A stretch of DNA of 64,000 bases, from NCBI RefSeq assembly GCF_036634175.1, contig NZ_JAZIFX010000001.1:248001-312000 (forward strand). The letters run 5' to 3'. Below the pieces are notes generated by a model. That model was given only the letters and a program-made list of their open reading frames with translations. It ran no database searches and was not told where the DNA came from. Made by a program: the position numbers and the translations under genes. This DNA is from Streptomyces sp. P9-A2 (GTDB lineage: Bacteria > Actinomycetota > Actinomycetes > Streptomycetales > Streptomycetaceae). Numbering within the stretch: the stretch's first letter is position 1; each line of letters begins with the position of its first letter. Below are positions 18,183-32,030 of this stretch, piece by piece.

Positions 18183-18202
18183 GCCCGTGGTGCACCACGG
18201 GC
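18183..18202. promoter_or_regulatory. 20-bp perfect palindrome upstream of the P450 gene
   Basis: GCCCGTGGTG followed directly by CACCACGGGC, with no spacer, 78 bases before the P450 start. The absence of a loop favours a dimeric-regulator site over a terminator, although it also lies 65 bases after the preceding stop codon. Confidence 0.45.
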
Positions 18203-18280
18203 GGTGTGTCCGGTTAGCCACCCCTCGTAGGAGGGAAGTGATCAACGCGCCGGACACCACTGTGAAGGGAGCACCCCCAC

Positions 18281-20672
<2,392 letters not shown>

Positions 20673-20855
20673 CGGCCCGACCGCCTCGCCGCCTCGCCGC
20701 CTCGACGCCTCGACGCCTGACGCGAGGTGCTGCTGCGGGGCCGGCGGCCCACGTCGCCGAACCCGTCGCGCCGGACGCGCCCGATGAGTCGGGTACGTCC
20801 GGCGCGTGGAACGGAGCACACGTTCCCGGGGCGAGGCGGAGGCCGCCGGGGCCGG

Positions 20856-21737
20856 TCAGCGGAGCACGCGGAGCGCTCCGGGGAGGACCCTGAGCGTCAC
20901 CGGGAGAACCGCCTCGACCTCGCCGTCCGCCCCGTAGGGGACGTCCCGGTCGGCGAGGATGCGGATCTCCTTGCCACGCAGGATCCGCACCTGGGGCCGG
21001 TGGACGTGGACACCGGTCCTGAGGTCGTTCATCAGGCTGAAGAACAGCCGCCGTGGGGCGTCCGCGATCATCACGATCTCCAGGACTCCGTCGTCGACGC
21101 GTGCGTCGGGGGCGATGACACGGCCCGATCCGTAGTAGCCGGAGTTGGCGGCGACCACGGTGTATCCGGTGTGGGTGTGTTCCTCGCCGTCCACCGTGAC
21201 CCGGTAGCGCGCCGCCCGCCAGCCGGTGACCGCGCGCAGGCCGCCGGCGTAGTAGGAGGCGGAGCCGCGCAGCAGCCGGGACCGGTTGGCGTGACGGTTG
21301 GCGAGCGCGTCCACGCCGGCGTAGACGCTGCCGAGGACGACGGCGCGGTCGTGGACGGCGGACTCGACCTCGATGGTGTCGACCGGCCGCGGTTCGTTGT
21401 GCAGCAGTATCCGGGCCAGGGCCGCGGGGTCGGCGGGCAGGCCCAGGGCACGGGCGAAGTCGTTGCCGCGGCCCGCCGGTACGAGACCGAGGATCGCGCC
21501 GGTTCCGCTGAGCGCGCCGCCGGTGGCTCCGGCGATGCCGTCTCCGCCGACCGCCAGCACCACCCGGCCCCGTCGGCCCGCCTCGCGGGCCAGTTCCCGC
21601 GCGTGGGCCAGGCTGCGGCTGTACTCCGTGTGCAGTTCGGCGCCGGCCTCCCGGAGCAGGCGCGCGAGGGCGAGCAGCGCGGCCGCTCCGGTGGATCCGC
21701 CCGCGGTGGGATTGACGACGGCGGTGAACTGTCGCAT
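20856..21737 (-). CDS. Diacylglycerol kinase-family lipid kinase
   Basis: 293 residues. Shows VNPTAGG near the start, nucleotide-binding GGDGIAG (about residue 65), and PAGRGNDFAR, the hallmarks of DagK/YegS-type soluble lipid kinases that transfer ATP phosphate to diacylglycerol or related lipids at the membrane face. GGAGG lies 6 bases before the ATG. It follows the alkyl-DHAP-synthase-like gene in the same direction with 150 bases between, which suggests a shared glycerolipid role. Confidence 0.9.
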   Translation of the reverse strand: MRQFTAVVNPTAGGSTGAAALLALARLLREAGAELHTEYSRSLAHARELAREAGRRGRVVLAVGGDGIAGATGGALSGTGAILGLVPAGRGNDFARALGLPADPAALARILLHNEPRPVDTIEVESAVHDRAVVLGSVYAGVDALANRHANRSRLLRGSASYYAGGLRAVTGWRAARYRVTVDGEEHTHTGYTVVAANSGYYGSGRVIAPDARVDDGVLEIVMIADAPRRLFFSLMNDLRTGVHVHRPQVRILRGKEIRILADRDVPYGADGEVEAVLPVTLRVLPGALRVLR

Positions 21738-21843
21738 CGGGTGCCTCCGGGCGGGCCGACGGGATGGGGAGGGGACGTGGTCTGGCGGGGCGGTCGGGCG
21801 GCTGGAGGACGGGCGGTCGTCCGATGGGACAGCAGCCGGCGGG

Positions 21844-21881
21844 CCGTATGCCGGTCCGTGATCCGTATGCCGGTCCGTGAT
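21844..21881. repeat. 19-bp tandem duplication
   Basis: CCGTATGCCGGTCCGTGAT occurs twice back to back between the lipid kinase and the flavoprotein gene, just downstream of the latter's stop codon. A third, degraded half-copy (GTCAGTCCGTG) follows. Confidence 0.8.
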
Positions 21882-21888
21882 CCGCGTG

Positions 21889-23520
21889 TCAGTCCGTGGG
21901 CAGGAGGACGCCGGGGCTGAGGATTCCGGCCGGGTCCAGGCGCTGCTTCACGGCGCGCAGGGCGTCGGTGCCCAGCGGGCCGATCTCGCGGACGTACCAG
22001 TCCCGGTGGTCGGTGCCGACGGCGTGGTGGTGGGTGATCGTGCCGCCGGCGGCGAGGATCGCCTCGTTGGCCGCGTGCTTGGCGCGCGTCCAGTGCGCCA
22101 CGGGGTCGCCGTCGCCCTGGGCCGAGACCACGGTGAAGTACAGCGAGGCGCCGTTCTCGTAGATGTGGGAGATGTGGCACATCACCAGGGGCGGGGTGCC
22201 GGCCCGGGTGAGTGTGCCGGTGAGGGCGTCGCGGACGGCGGTGTACAGCTCGGGCACACGGGACCAGAAGGTCGCGGTCTCCAGTGTCTCGGCCAGCGCC
22301 CCGGCGTCGAGGAGGGAGTCGCGCAGATACGGGGCCGAGAAGCGGCCGTGCGCCCAGTTCCGGCCGGTCTCCTCGCCCAGCGGGGTCCCGCCGCACGCGC
22401 GCAGGACGGCCGCGGCGCCCTGTCTGCGGTACGCGGTGTCCTCCTCCGTTCCCTCGTAGCCGGCGACGGCCGTGCATCCGGCGGGCTGCGCGGTGCCGGA
22501 GCCGATCGCCTCGGGCTGGGCGAGGCCGATCAGCGTCTCGGTCTCGTCGGACAGCCGCAGCACGGTGGGGCGCGGCCCGTCCTGGGCGAGGCGGCGCAGC
22601 GCGGCGGCCCCCTGCTCGAAGGAGTCGAAGCGCCAGCCCTCGTGGACACGGGTCCGGGGGACGGGCCGGATCCGTACGGTCACCGACGTGATGACGCCGA
22701 AGGCGCCCTCGGACCCCAGGACGAGCTGGCGCAGGTCGGGGCCGGCCGCCGAGCGCGGGGCCCGGCCGGTGTCGAGGGTGCCTTCGGGGGTGGCGAGGGT
22801 GAGGGCGAGCACCATTTCGTCGAAGCGGCCGTAGCCGGCGGACGCCTGGCCGCTGGAGCGGGTGGCGGCGAAGCCGCCGATGGTGGCCCACTCGTAGGAC
22901 TGGGGGAAGTGACCGAGGGTGAAGCCGTGTTCGGCTAGCAGCGCCTCGGCCTGCGGGGCGCGCAGGCCGGGTTGCAGGGTGGCGGTGCGGGAGACCGGGT
23001 CCAGGGCGAGCAGGCGGTCCATGCGCCGCAGGTCCAGGGCGACGAAGGGGCGCGGCCGGCCGGGGGTGAGTCCGCCGACGACGGAGGTGCCACCGCCGAA
23101 CGGCACCACGGCCAGGCCGTGTTCGGCGCAGGCGCGCAGGACGGCGAGCACCTGGTCGTGGCTCGCGGGGTACAGGACGGCCTCGGGGAGGCCGGTGACG
23201 TCGCCGTCCCGGATGCGCAGCAGGTCGGGGGTGGACTTGCCGCGGGTGTGCCGGATCCGGGTCTCCGGGTCGGTGCGCACGGGGTCCTCGCCGCCGTTCG
23301 CACCACCGCCCGTGCCCTCGTCCGAACCGTCCAGGGCGGCGGCCAGCGCACGGCGCGCCGCGGGCTCCAACCGGGGTTCGGGGACGGTCACTTCGCCGAG
23401 GGTGACCGGTGTGTTCGGGCGCGGCTTGACACCGAGCATGTCGCGCAGGAGTCCGATCACGGTGTCGGGCAGCGGCTTGGCCCTGGCCGGGTCGCCCCAG
23501 CCGCTCCACAGCATGTCCAT
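21889..23520 (-). CDS. FAD-binding oxidase of the alkyldihydroxyacetonephosphate synthase type
   Basis: 543 residues. PCMH-type FAD domain with VVPFGGGTSVVGGLTP, then a C-terminal cap with THHHAVGTDHRDWY, the His-rich signature of ADPS/AGPS enzymes, and the closing helix LDPAGILSPGVLLP. ADPS exchanges the acyl group of acyl-DHAP for a fatty alcohol to form ether lipids; bacterial members have also been annotated as glycolate- or lactate-type oxidases, so the substrate is not certain. ATG 23520 lies 9 bases after GAGG and gives MDMLWSGWGDP. It is divergent from a TetR gene and next to glpD and a lipid kinase. Confidence 0.85.
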   Translation of the reverse strand: MDMLWSGWGDPARAKPLPDTVIGLLRDMLGVKPRPNTPVTLGEVTVPEPRLEPAARRALAAALDGSDEGTGGGANGGEDPVRTDPETRIRHTRGKSTPDLLRIRDGDVTGLPEAVLYPASHDQVLAVLRACAEHGLAVVPFGGGTSVVGGLTPGRPRPFVALDLRRMDRLLALDPVSRTATLQPGLRAPQAEALLAEHGFTLGHFPQSYEWATIGGFAATRSSGQASAGYGRFDEMVLALTLATPEGTLDTGRAPRSAAGPDLRQLVLGSEGAFGVITSVTVRIRPVPRTRVHEGWRFDSFEQGAAALRRLAQDGPRPTVLRLSDETETLIGLAQPEAIGSGTAQPAGCTAVAGYEGTEEDTAYRRQGAAAVLRACGGTPLGEETGRNWAHGRFSAPYLRDSLLDAGALAETLETATFWSRVPELYTAVRDALTGTLTRAGTPPLVMCHISHIYENGASLYFTVVSAQGDGDPVAHWTRAKHAANEAILAAGGTITHHHAVGTDHRDWYVREIGPLGTDALRAVKQRLDPAGILSPGVLLPTD

Positions 23521-23549
23521 GACTGTCGTCCTCACCGGTCGAGGGGAAC

Positions 23550-23570
23550 GAGGCCGTCACCGACGGCCTC
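23550..23570. promoter_or_regulatory. Palindromic operator between flavoprotein and TetR genes
   Basis: GAGGCCGTC-ACC-GACGGCCTC is a perfect inverted repeat (9-base arms, 3-base centre) in the 72-base divergent promoter gap. The position and symmetry suit autoregulation by the neighbouring TetR protein. Confidence 0.55.
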
Positions 23571-23592
23571 ACGTGGCGTTACACTGTGACAC

Positions 23593-24192
23593 ATGACGCC
23601 TATTCGTCACAACCAAGCGGACAACGACGCCGTGCTCGACGCGGTGCGCGACTGTGTCCTGGCCGTCGGGGTCCGCCGCACCACGCTGACCGACGTGGCC
23701 CGCCGGGCCGGGGTCTCCCGTATGACGCTGTACCGGCGGTGGCCCGATGTGCGCACGCTGGTCGGCGATCTCATGACGCGGGAGTGGATCGGCGTGGCCA
23801 CGGGGGCCGTCCCGGAGTCCCGGCCGGGACTGGCCACCCGGGCGAGGATGGTCGACGGGCTGGTGGCGGGGGTGCGTGCGTTCGGTGAGCATCCGCTCTT
23901 CCGGAAGATCGTCGGCGTGGATCCCGAACTGCTGCTGCCCTACGTGCTGGACCGGCGTGGGGCGAGCCAGGAAGCCATGCTGGAGCTGCTGGCCGACGCC
24001 CTGCGCGAGGGGCACGCCGACGGCTCGGTGCGCGCCGGGCACCCCGAACGGCAGGCGCGGGCCGTCCTGCTGGTCGTCCAGTCCTTCACCCTGTCCCTGC
24101 GGACCATGACCGACGAGGACGATCCGGACCTCACCCACGAGGCCCTCCTCGCGGAACTGCGCGACATCCTGGAGAGGACCCTCGCCCCGTGA
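23593..24192 (+). CDS. TetR-family transcriptional regulator
   Basis: 199 residues. Helix-turn-helix at residues 25-62 (TTLTDVARRAGVSRMTLYRRWPDV) followed by an all-helical ligand domain. The stop overlaps the start of glpD (GTGA), so the two are one translationally coupled operon, and the divergent flavoprotein gene shares the promoter region with its palindrome. It probably represses all three and senses a lipid or glycerol metabolite. The ligand is unknown. Confidence 0.9.
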   Translation: MTPIRHNQADNDAVLDAVRDCVLAVGVRRTTLTDVARRAGVSRMTLYRRWPDVRTLVGDLMTREWIGVATGAVPESRPGLATRARMVDGLVAGVRAFGEHPLFRKIVGVDPELLLPYVLDRRGASQEAMLELLADALREGHADGSVRAGHPERQARAVLLVVQSFTLSLRTMTDEDDPDLTHEALLAELRDILERTLAP

Positions 24193-25781
24193 CCTCCCGC
24201 ACCGGACCGGCCGCCTCCGCCCCCTCCTCGTCGTCCCTGTCCGCCGGCCGCCGCACCCGTGACCTGACCGCGGCCGTGGGCGGCGACGTCGTCGACGTCC
24301 TCGTCGTCGGGCTCGGTGCCACCGGCGCCGGGGCCGCCCTGGACGCGGCGTCCCGCGGGCTGAGCGTGGTCGCCGTCGACGCCCACGACCTGGCCTTCGG
24401 CACCTCCCGTTTCAGCAGCAAGCTGGTCCACGGCGGGCTGCGCTATCTCGCCTCCGGACAGCTCGACGTCGCCCACGAGAGCGCGGTCGAGCGCGGGGTG
24501 CTGATGGAGCGCACCGCCCCCCATCTGGTGCGCGCGCAGCCGTTCGTCCTGCCCCTCACCCCCCTGGTCTCCCCCGGTCGGGCCGCCCTGGCGCGGGCCG
24601 GTTTCCGGGCCGGTGACGCCCTGCGGCTGGCGGCCCGTACCGCGCGTGCGACCCTGCCCGCGCCGCACCGGATCTCGGCGACGGAGACCCGCCATCTGGC
24701 TCCCGCCGTACGGGCCGACGGGCTGCGCGGCGGCCTGCTGTCCTGGGACGGCCGGCTCACCGACGACGCCCGGCTGGTGACCGCCCTCGCCCGCACCGCC
24801 GCCGCGCACGGGGCGCGGATCCTCACCCGGGTCCGGGCCCTGGACCTGACCGCCTCCGGTGCCCGGGTCCGCGACGAACTCACCGGCGAGGAGGGCGGGA
24901 TACGCGCCCGCGCGGTGATCAACGCGTCCGGCGTCTGGGCGGGGGGCCTCGTCGACGGCATCCGGATCCGCCCCTCGCGCGGAACGCACCTCGTGCTGCG
25001 CCCGGACAGCCTCGGCCCGCTTCCGGCCGGTCTGCACATCCCGGTACCCGGGGAGACCAACCGCTTCGTCCTCGTCCTGCCCCAGGACGACGGCCGGGTC
25101 TACGTCGGGCTCACCGACGAACCCGTGGACGGCCCCGTCCCCGATGTCGCCGAGGCACCCGAGACGGACATCGGCTTCCTCCTGGACGTCCTGTGCTCGG
25201 TCCTGGACGTCCCGCTGCACCGCGCCGACGTCGTGGGGGCCTTCGCGGGCCTGCGCCCCCTGCTGGACACCTCGGCGGAGGGATCCGGTACGGCGCCGAG
25301 GACCGCCGACGTCTCGAGGCGGCACGCGGTGCTGACCTCGTCCGAGGGCGTCGTCACCGTGGTCGGCGGCAAGCTCACCACATACCGGCGGATGGCCGAG
25401 GACGCCGTCGACACCGCCGTGCGCGTCCGCCGGCTGCCGGCCGGCCCGTCACGCACCGCGTCCCTGCCCCTGGTGGGCGCCGCGTCGCCGCGGTTCCTCG
25501 CCGCCCTGCCCGCACCCCGTCACCTCGTGCGGCACTACGGGACGGAGGCGCCCGCCGTGCACGCCCTCGGCGTGCGCGACGCCCGGCTGGGTGATCCCGT
25601 CCTGCCCGGCCATCCGGTGACCGGGGCCGAGCTGCTGTGGGCGGTGCGCCACGAGGGGGCGCTCGACGAGAGCGACCTGCTCGACCGCCGCACCCGGATC
25701 GGCCTCGTCCCCGCGGACCGCGCCGCCGCCCTGGACGCGGTACGGGCCCTGCTGGACGACGCCCTGCCCCGGCACAGCTGA
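24189..25781 (+). CDS. glpD: Aerobic glycerol-3-phosphate dehydrogenase
   Basis: 530 residues from GTG 24189. FAD-binding VVGLGATGAGAALDAASRG, then GTSRFSSKLVHGGLRYLASGQ, a block nearly invariant in GlpD enzymes, and the C-terminal GGKLTTYRRMAEDAVD. It oxidises sn-glycerol-3-phosphate to DHAP and passes electrons to quinone at the membrane face. No glpF or glpK is beside it, unlike the main glycerol operon of Streptomyces, so this is likely a second GlpD. DHAP is the backbone precursor for the ADPS-like enzyme encoded divergently. Confidence 0.92.
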   Translation: MTSRTGPAASAPSSSSLSAGRRTRDLTAAVGGDVVDVLVVGLGATGAGAALDAASRGLSVVAVDAHDLAFGTSRFSSKLVHGGLRYLASGQLDVAHESAVERGVLMERTAPHLVRAQPFVLPLTPLVSPGRAALARAGFRAGDALRLAARTARATLPAPHRISATETRHLAPAVRADGLRGGLLSWDGRLTDDARLVTALARTAAAHGARILTRVRALDLTASGARVRDELTGEEGGIRARAVINASGVWAGGLVDGIRIRPSRGTHLVLRPDSLGPLPAGLHIPVPGETNRFVLVLPQDDGRVYVGLTDEPVDGPVPDVAEAPETDIGFLLDVLCSVLDVPLHRADVVGAFAGLRPLLDTSAEGSGTAPRTADVSRRHAVLTSSEGVVTVVGGKLTTYRRMAEDAVDTAVRVRRLPAGPSRTASLPLVGAASPRFLAALPAPRHLVRHYGTEAPAVHALGVRDARLGDPVLPGHPVTGAELLWAVRHEGALDESDLLDRRTRIGLVPADRAAALDAVRALLDDALPRHS

Positions 25782-25835
25782 CCCCGCCCGGCCGAAACGG
25801 TCCGGTCGCGACAACTCGGTCGCGACGAGCCGGCG

Positions 25836-25866
25836 CGGACCGGCGCGGCCGGCCCGCGCCGGTCCG
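25836..25866. terminator. Convergent terminator between glpD and the M19-family gene
   Basis: Perfect 13-base arms CGGACCGGCGCGG (25836-25848) and CCGCGCCGGTCCG (25854-25866) with a 5-base loop, directly against the minus-strand stop codon at 25867. Confidence 0.8.
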
Positions 25867-27930
25867 TCACCTGCCGTGCACACCGACCTCGTGCAGGGAG
25901 TAGCCCCACTCCGTCCCCCGGTCCAGGAACACGACGCGGACGTGGCGGGCCTGCTGCGGGGTGAAGCGGACCGTGTCGAGGCCGCCGTCGCCGGCCGTGA
26001 CGGACCCGACAGCCCGCCAGACGGCGCCGTCGGCGGACAGCTCGACGCGGTACGACCTCCCGTACGCGCGCTCCCAGTCGAGGGTGACGCGCCCGACCTC
26101 GCGCATGGCGCCGAGGTCGATGCGCAGCCACTGGTCGTCGCTCCAGTCGCTGGCCCAGCGGGTGCCCCGGTCACCGTCCACCGCACGGCCGGGCGCGTAG
26201 CTCGTGAACGGGTTCCATTCGGCCGAACTCGCCGTCGCCGAAGCGCCCTCGGCGAGATTGGCCGCGGGCCGGTGCCGCTCGGAGGCGCCCCAGGTGCCGA
26301 GGTAGGTCTCGGCACCCCGGAAGAGGTCGTCCACCACGTCCTGGCCGCCGACGCGCCGGATGTCCTCGATCCAGTCGGGGACCAGGCCGTGGTGCGCGGC
26401 TCCGTCGGTGTTGAGGTCCCAGGTGCGCTCGCCGGTGGTCTGCCGGTCGATGACGGATCCGCCGTCCGCGCTGCGGAAAGGATATGTGACGGCGTCGGGC
26501 GCGTCCGCGCCGCGCGGGGCGGGCCAGCCGCCGACGCCGTTCATGTCGGTGCCGTAGCCGTAGCCCGCGCCGTACTCGTCCCGCACCGCCTCGGTGCGCC
26601 TCGCCTCCTCGACGAAGTGTTCCGAGCCGTGCATGTACTGGGCGACGAAGCCGCCGAGACCGTAGACCCGCTCGGTCCAGTCGATGTCCATCCAGCTGTG
26701 CGAGGAGATGACGCCGGGGTAGGACTCGGCCTCGAGGATGTCGAGCGCCCTGCCCGTGGCCTTGACGCTCATGTGGTCGATCTCGAGCATCATGTTGCGC
26801 TTCATCATGCCGCGCACCGCGTACTCGCCGAGGCCGGTGAGCCCCCGCACATTGCACTGGGCGCCCTCGTCGTAGGCGGGGACGTCGACGTCCTGGGGCA
26901 GTTCCGCCTCGGCTCCGGGCGCGGCGGCCAGGCCGATGGGGTTGTCGTGCTGGGGCCCTGTGCACTGTTCCGTCCGCCAGAAGGTGCCGGTCGACAGGAA
27001 CTGGCCGACGTTGATGGCGGTGCCGAGCGCTCCCTCGTCGAAGCGGACTCCGCACAGGGCGTTGTCGAACTTGTGGCACAGGAACATGCTGCGTACGCCG
27101 AGGTCGTACAGTTCGTCCAGCCCGGCGTCGATGTCGGCCCTGTCACACTGGGCGACGTCCAGGACCTGCTTGCAGCCGAAGGGTTCGGAGGTCTCGACGC
27201 CCAGGACGACCGCCAGCTTGCCCTGTTCGACGACCTGCCGGGCCTGCGTGCTGTCGGTGACGATACGGAACCAGCCCTTGCCCGTGCCGCCGTACATCCG
27301 GTCGATGTAGGCCTGCATGTCGTACGTCAGCTTCGCCTGCAGCCGGATCGACGTCATCTCGTCGCAGCCGCGGTCCTTGAAGAAGTACACGGAGCAGATC
27401 ACGCCGTTGGTCACGAGGTCGTTCACCAGGACCCGCTGCCCGCCGCGCCAGGCCCGTTCGACCCAGGCGTAGTAGTTCTGCTGGTGGGTCAGGGAGTCGT
27501 GGGCGGGCCAGTCCACGAAGGTGGGCCAGCCGTGCGGATCGTGCCTGCCGTCACCACCGTTGGTGATGAAGTCGAAAATCGCGAGTGAGCCGTCGGGGTA
27601 GTGCTCGGGGCAGTCCTTGAGCGCGTCGGCGATCCCCTTCTCGGAGAAGGGCCTGCCGCAGATGAGCCGACCGCCGAAGGCCTCGTTGGACATGAGGTGG
27701 TTGTGCGCGTCGACGAATCCGCGGACCTCGCCGCGCGCGTCGGTACCCGTGAAGGGTTCGCCGGTGACGCCGATGCCGGAGTCCGGAGCCGGCCGTGCGG
27801 TCGGTTCCCACCAGTTGCCGTCGGCCGCCGAACTGGGCGTCGGACCGAGGGACATGGCGAGCACGAACAGGAGCAGGGAGACGAGGGCGACATGACGGCG
27901 TCCGCCGTACCTGCGTCGAGCGATGGTCAC
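25867..27930 (-). CDS. Secreted membrane-dipeptidase-like (M19/amidohydrolase fold) protein with F5/8-type C domain
   Basis: 687 residues from GTG 27930, which follows GGAGGG by 9 bases. Signal peptide at residues 12-36. The catalytic part starts GFVDAHNHLMSNEAFGG (HxH-type metal site) and continues with LEIDHMS and VISSHSWMD, metal-ligand motifs of the renal-dipeptidase/amidohydrolase fold. The last 140 residues are a discoidin (F5/8C, CBM32-like) beta-sandwich that would bind sugars or surfaces. Substrate unclear: peptide, amide or lactone. It is one of several secreted hydrolases in this part of the window. Confidence 0.8.
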   Translation of the reverse strand: MTIARRRYGGRRHVALVSLLLFVLAMSLGPTPSSAADGNWWEPTARPAPDSGIGVTGEPFTGTDARGEVRGFVDAHNHLMSNEAFGGRLICGRPFSEKGIADALKDCPEHYPDGSLAIFDFITNGGDGRHDPHGWPTFVDWPAHDSLTHQQNYYAWVERAWRGGQRVLVNDLVTNGVICSVYFFKDRGCDEMTSIRLQAKLTYDMQAYIDRMYGGTGKGWFRIVTDSTQARQVVEQGKLAVVLGVETSEPFGCKQVLDVAQCDRADIDAGLDELYDLGVRSMFLCHKFDNALCGVRFDEGALGTAINVGQFLSTGTFWRTEQCTGPQHDNPIGLAAAPGAEAELPQDVDVPAYDEGAQCNVRGLTGLGEYAVRGMMKRNMMLEIDHMSVKATGRALDILEAESYPGVISSHSWMDIDWTERVYGLGGFVAQYMHGSEHFVEEARRTEAVRDEYGAGYGYGTDMNGVGGWPAPRGADAPDAVTYPFRSADGGSVIDRQTTGERTWDLNTDGAAHHGLVPDWIEDIRRVGGQDVVDDLFRGAETYLGTWGASERHRPAANLAEGASATASSAEWNPFTSYAPGRAVDGDRGTRWASDWSDDQWLRIDLGAMREVGRVTLDWERAYGRSYRVELSADGAVWRAVGSVTAGDGGLDTVRFTPQQARHVRVVFLDRGTEWGYSLHEVGVHGR

Positions 27931-28303
27931 GGCCCACGTCCCTCCGTCGACGGAACAGCACGGTCGGCTCTTCGGGCGGTCGGGCCGGTGTCCGGCCCCG
28001 ACCGCCCGATTGTCATGACCTGAGCAACCTATGGGCCGAGGATGACTACTGACGCGTAAGGAGTCAAGAGTCCGGAACGACCTGCCGCGCGGTGCCCAGG
28101 AGGGGCCGGGGTCCGTCGTGAAGGCCCCTGGCACGACCGCACGGCTCTCGGTCTCTTCGCAGGTGTCCCCAGCCGGCGGCTGTGCGGCCGCGCCGACCTG
28201 GCGGGAACGGGCTGCCCGTTCCGGCCGCAGGGCCGTGCGGTGCGAGTCCGTGCGGTGCGAGTCCGGTGGGAACGGGATCGAATTCCGCGGCGCCCCGGTC
28301 CGA
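27931..28303. other. Intergenic region, no supported gene
   Basis: About 370 bases between the M19-type gene and the terminator of the GH97 gene, both on the minus strand. It should contain the promoter of the M19-type gene near 28010-28070, where the GC content falls. A run of near repeats (CGTGCGGTGCGAGTC, 28236-28264) is visible. Confidence 0.4.
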
Positions 28304-28343
28304 ACACGCCGTGCCCGCCGCCGGGAGGACGGGCACGGCGTGT
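28304..28343 (-). terminator. Terminator of the GH97 gene
   Basis: Perfect 14-base arms ACACGCCGTGCCCG (28304-28317) and CGGGCACGGCGTGT (28330-28343), 12-base loop, 30 bases past the GH97 stop codon. Confidence 0.8.
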
Positions 28344-28372
28344 ACCGTCGGTCGCCGATGTGCGGCGAACGC

Positions 28373-31123
<2,751 letters not shown>

Positions 31124-31216
31124 CAAAACCTCCGAGAGGTCTGACATCGTTGTCAACCATGGCTCCGTGGGATCCCTTCCCCTCCGGGGGTCGTTCAACC
31201 GTCGGGCGGGCGCCGC

Positions 31217-31567
31217 CTACCGCTCCGGCCGGGGCTCGTAACGCAGCGAGATGGAGCGCAGGACGTCCGCGGAGGACACGTCGGTGCGGCCGGCGTCGTG
31301 CACTTCGGCAAGCTGCACGAAGGCGAAGGTGAGGGCGGAGGTGATGTGCACGATGGCGGGTCCCAGCTTCTCGGTGACGATCTCCGCCACTTCGCGGGGA
31401 CTCGCGTCGGCCGGCAACTGGATGTGCGGCAGCATCTCTTCGAGGAGCGCGGAGACCGCTCCGCTCCTGGTCACCTCGGCGTCCGGGTTCTCCCGGAGTT
31501 GCCGCCGCATCTCGAGGGCCTCGGTGAGGATACCGACGCCCCGCTGCATGATCTCGCGCTGCTCCAT
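31217..31567 (-). CDS. Hypothetical helical protein, 116 residues
   Basis: Mostly alpha-helical, Glu/Arg-rich, no signal or membrane span. Contains EALEMRRQLRENPDAEVTRSGAVSALLEEMLPHIQLP and a conserved-looking TSALTFAFVQLAEVHDAGR. Codon third positions are strongly GC, supporting a real gene. It lies upstream of the GH97 gene in the same direction with 93 bases between. No family recognised. Start ATG 31567; a GTG two codons earlier is possible. Confidence 0.6.
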   Translation of the reverse strand: MEQREIMQRGVGILTEALEMRRQLRENPDAEVTRSGAVSALLEEMLPHIQLPADASPREVAEIVTEKLGPAIVHITSALTFAFVQLAEVHDAGRTDVSSADVLRSISLRYEPRPER

Positions 31568-31573
31568 GGGCAC

Positions 31574-32030
31574 AGCCTAGACGGGTTCGACGGTGGCCGA
31601 GGTGACTCGCGGGCATGCCATGACTTGGCCGGCAAACGGCAGTAGAACCTGTTTCCTCCACTCCATGCCGAGGACCATCACAGGGGCGCCAGCACACAGA
31701 ACGGGCAGAGCTCCAACGATATTTCGCACCACCGCCTCATTGCTGGAACAGGTTTCATTGCGGGTGCTGCAGTGCTGTAGTGCTGCCGTCGCACAGCGCC
31801 TCCGTGCGGGCCGTACCGCCTGCCTTATGGCCTTGGCCGTCCGGCGTTCCCGACGTCGCGGCTCCTGCGCAGGGGCCGCGGATGCGGCCGCTCGCCGCGT
31901 CCTGCGCCTCTTCGACCGCGAGTACGACACCGGGAGCCGGGCGGACGGGTCCGGGACCGCGCCCTGAGCGTCGGTCCGAGCACCCGCCCGCCCCGCTGCG
32001 AAGCCCCGGCACCGGACACGGGTGTCCCGT
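31574..32030. other. Lower-GC gap with repeats and no convincing gene
   Basis: About 455 bases. The part 31620-31790 is distinctly less GC-rich than all surroundings. It holds AACCTGTTTCC (31648-31658) matched by GGAACAGGTTT (31745-31755) as an inverted pair, and three tandem 8-base units TGCTGCAG/TGCTGTAG/TGCTGCCG (31765-31788). Short frames exist on both strands but have no recognisable product. It looks like the remnant of an acquired segment or a complex promoter. Confidence 0.5.

Noticed and set aside
20690..20725. CGCCTCG/CGACGCCT repeats after the haloperoxidase as a regulatory site
   Set aside because: Simple imperfect repeats directly after the stop codon, with no symmetry or promoter context.
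31577..31930. Minus-strand 117-codon frame in the low-GC gap
   Set aside because: Codon-position GC pattern is weak, no ribosome site was found, and it overlaps an equally long frame on the other strand.
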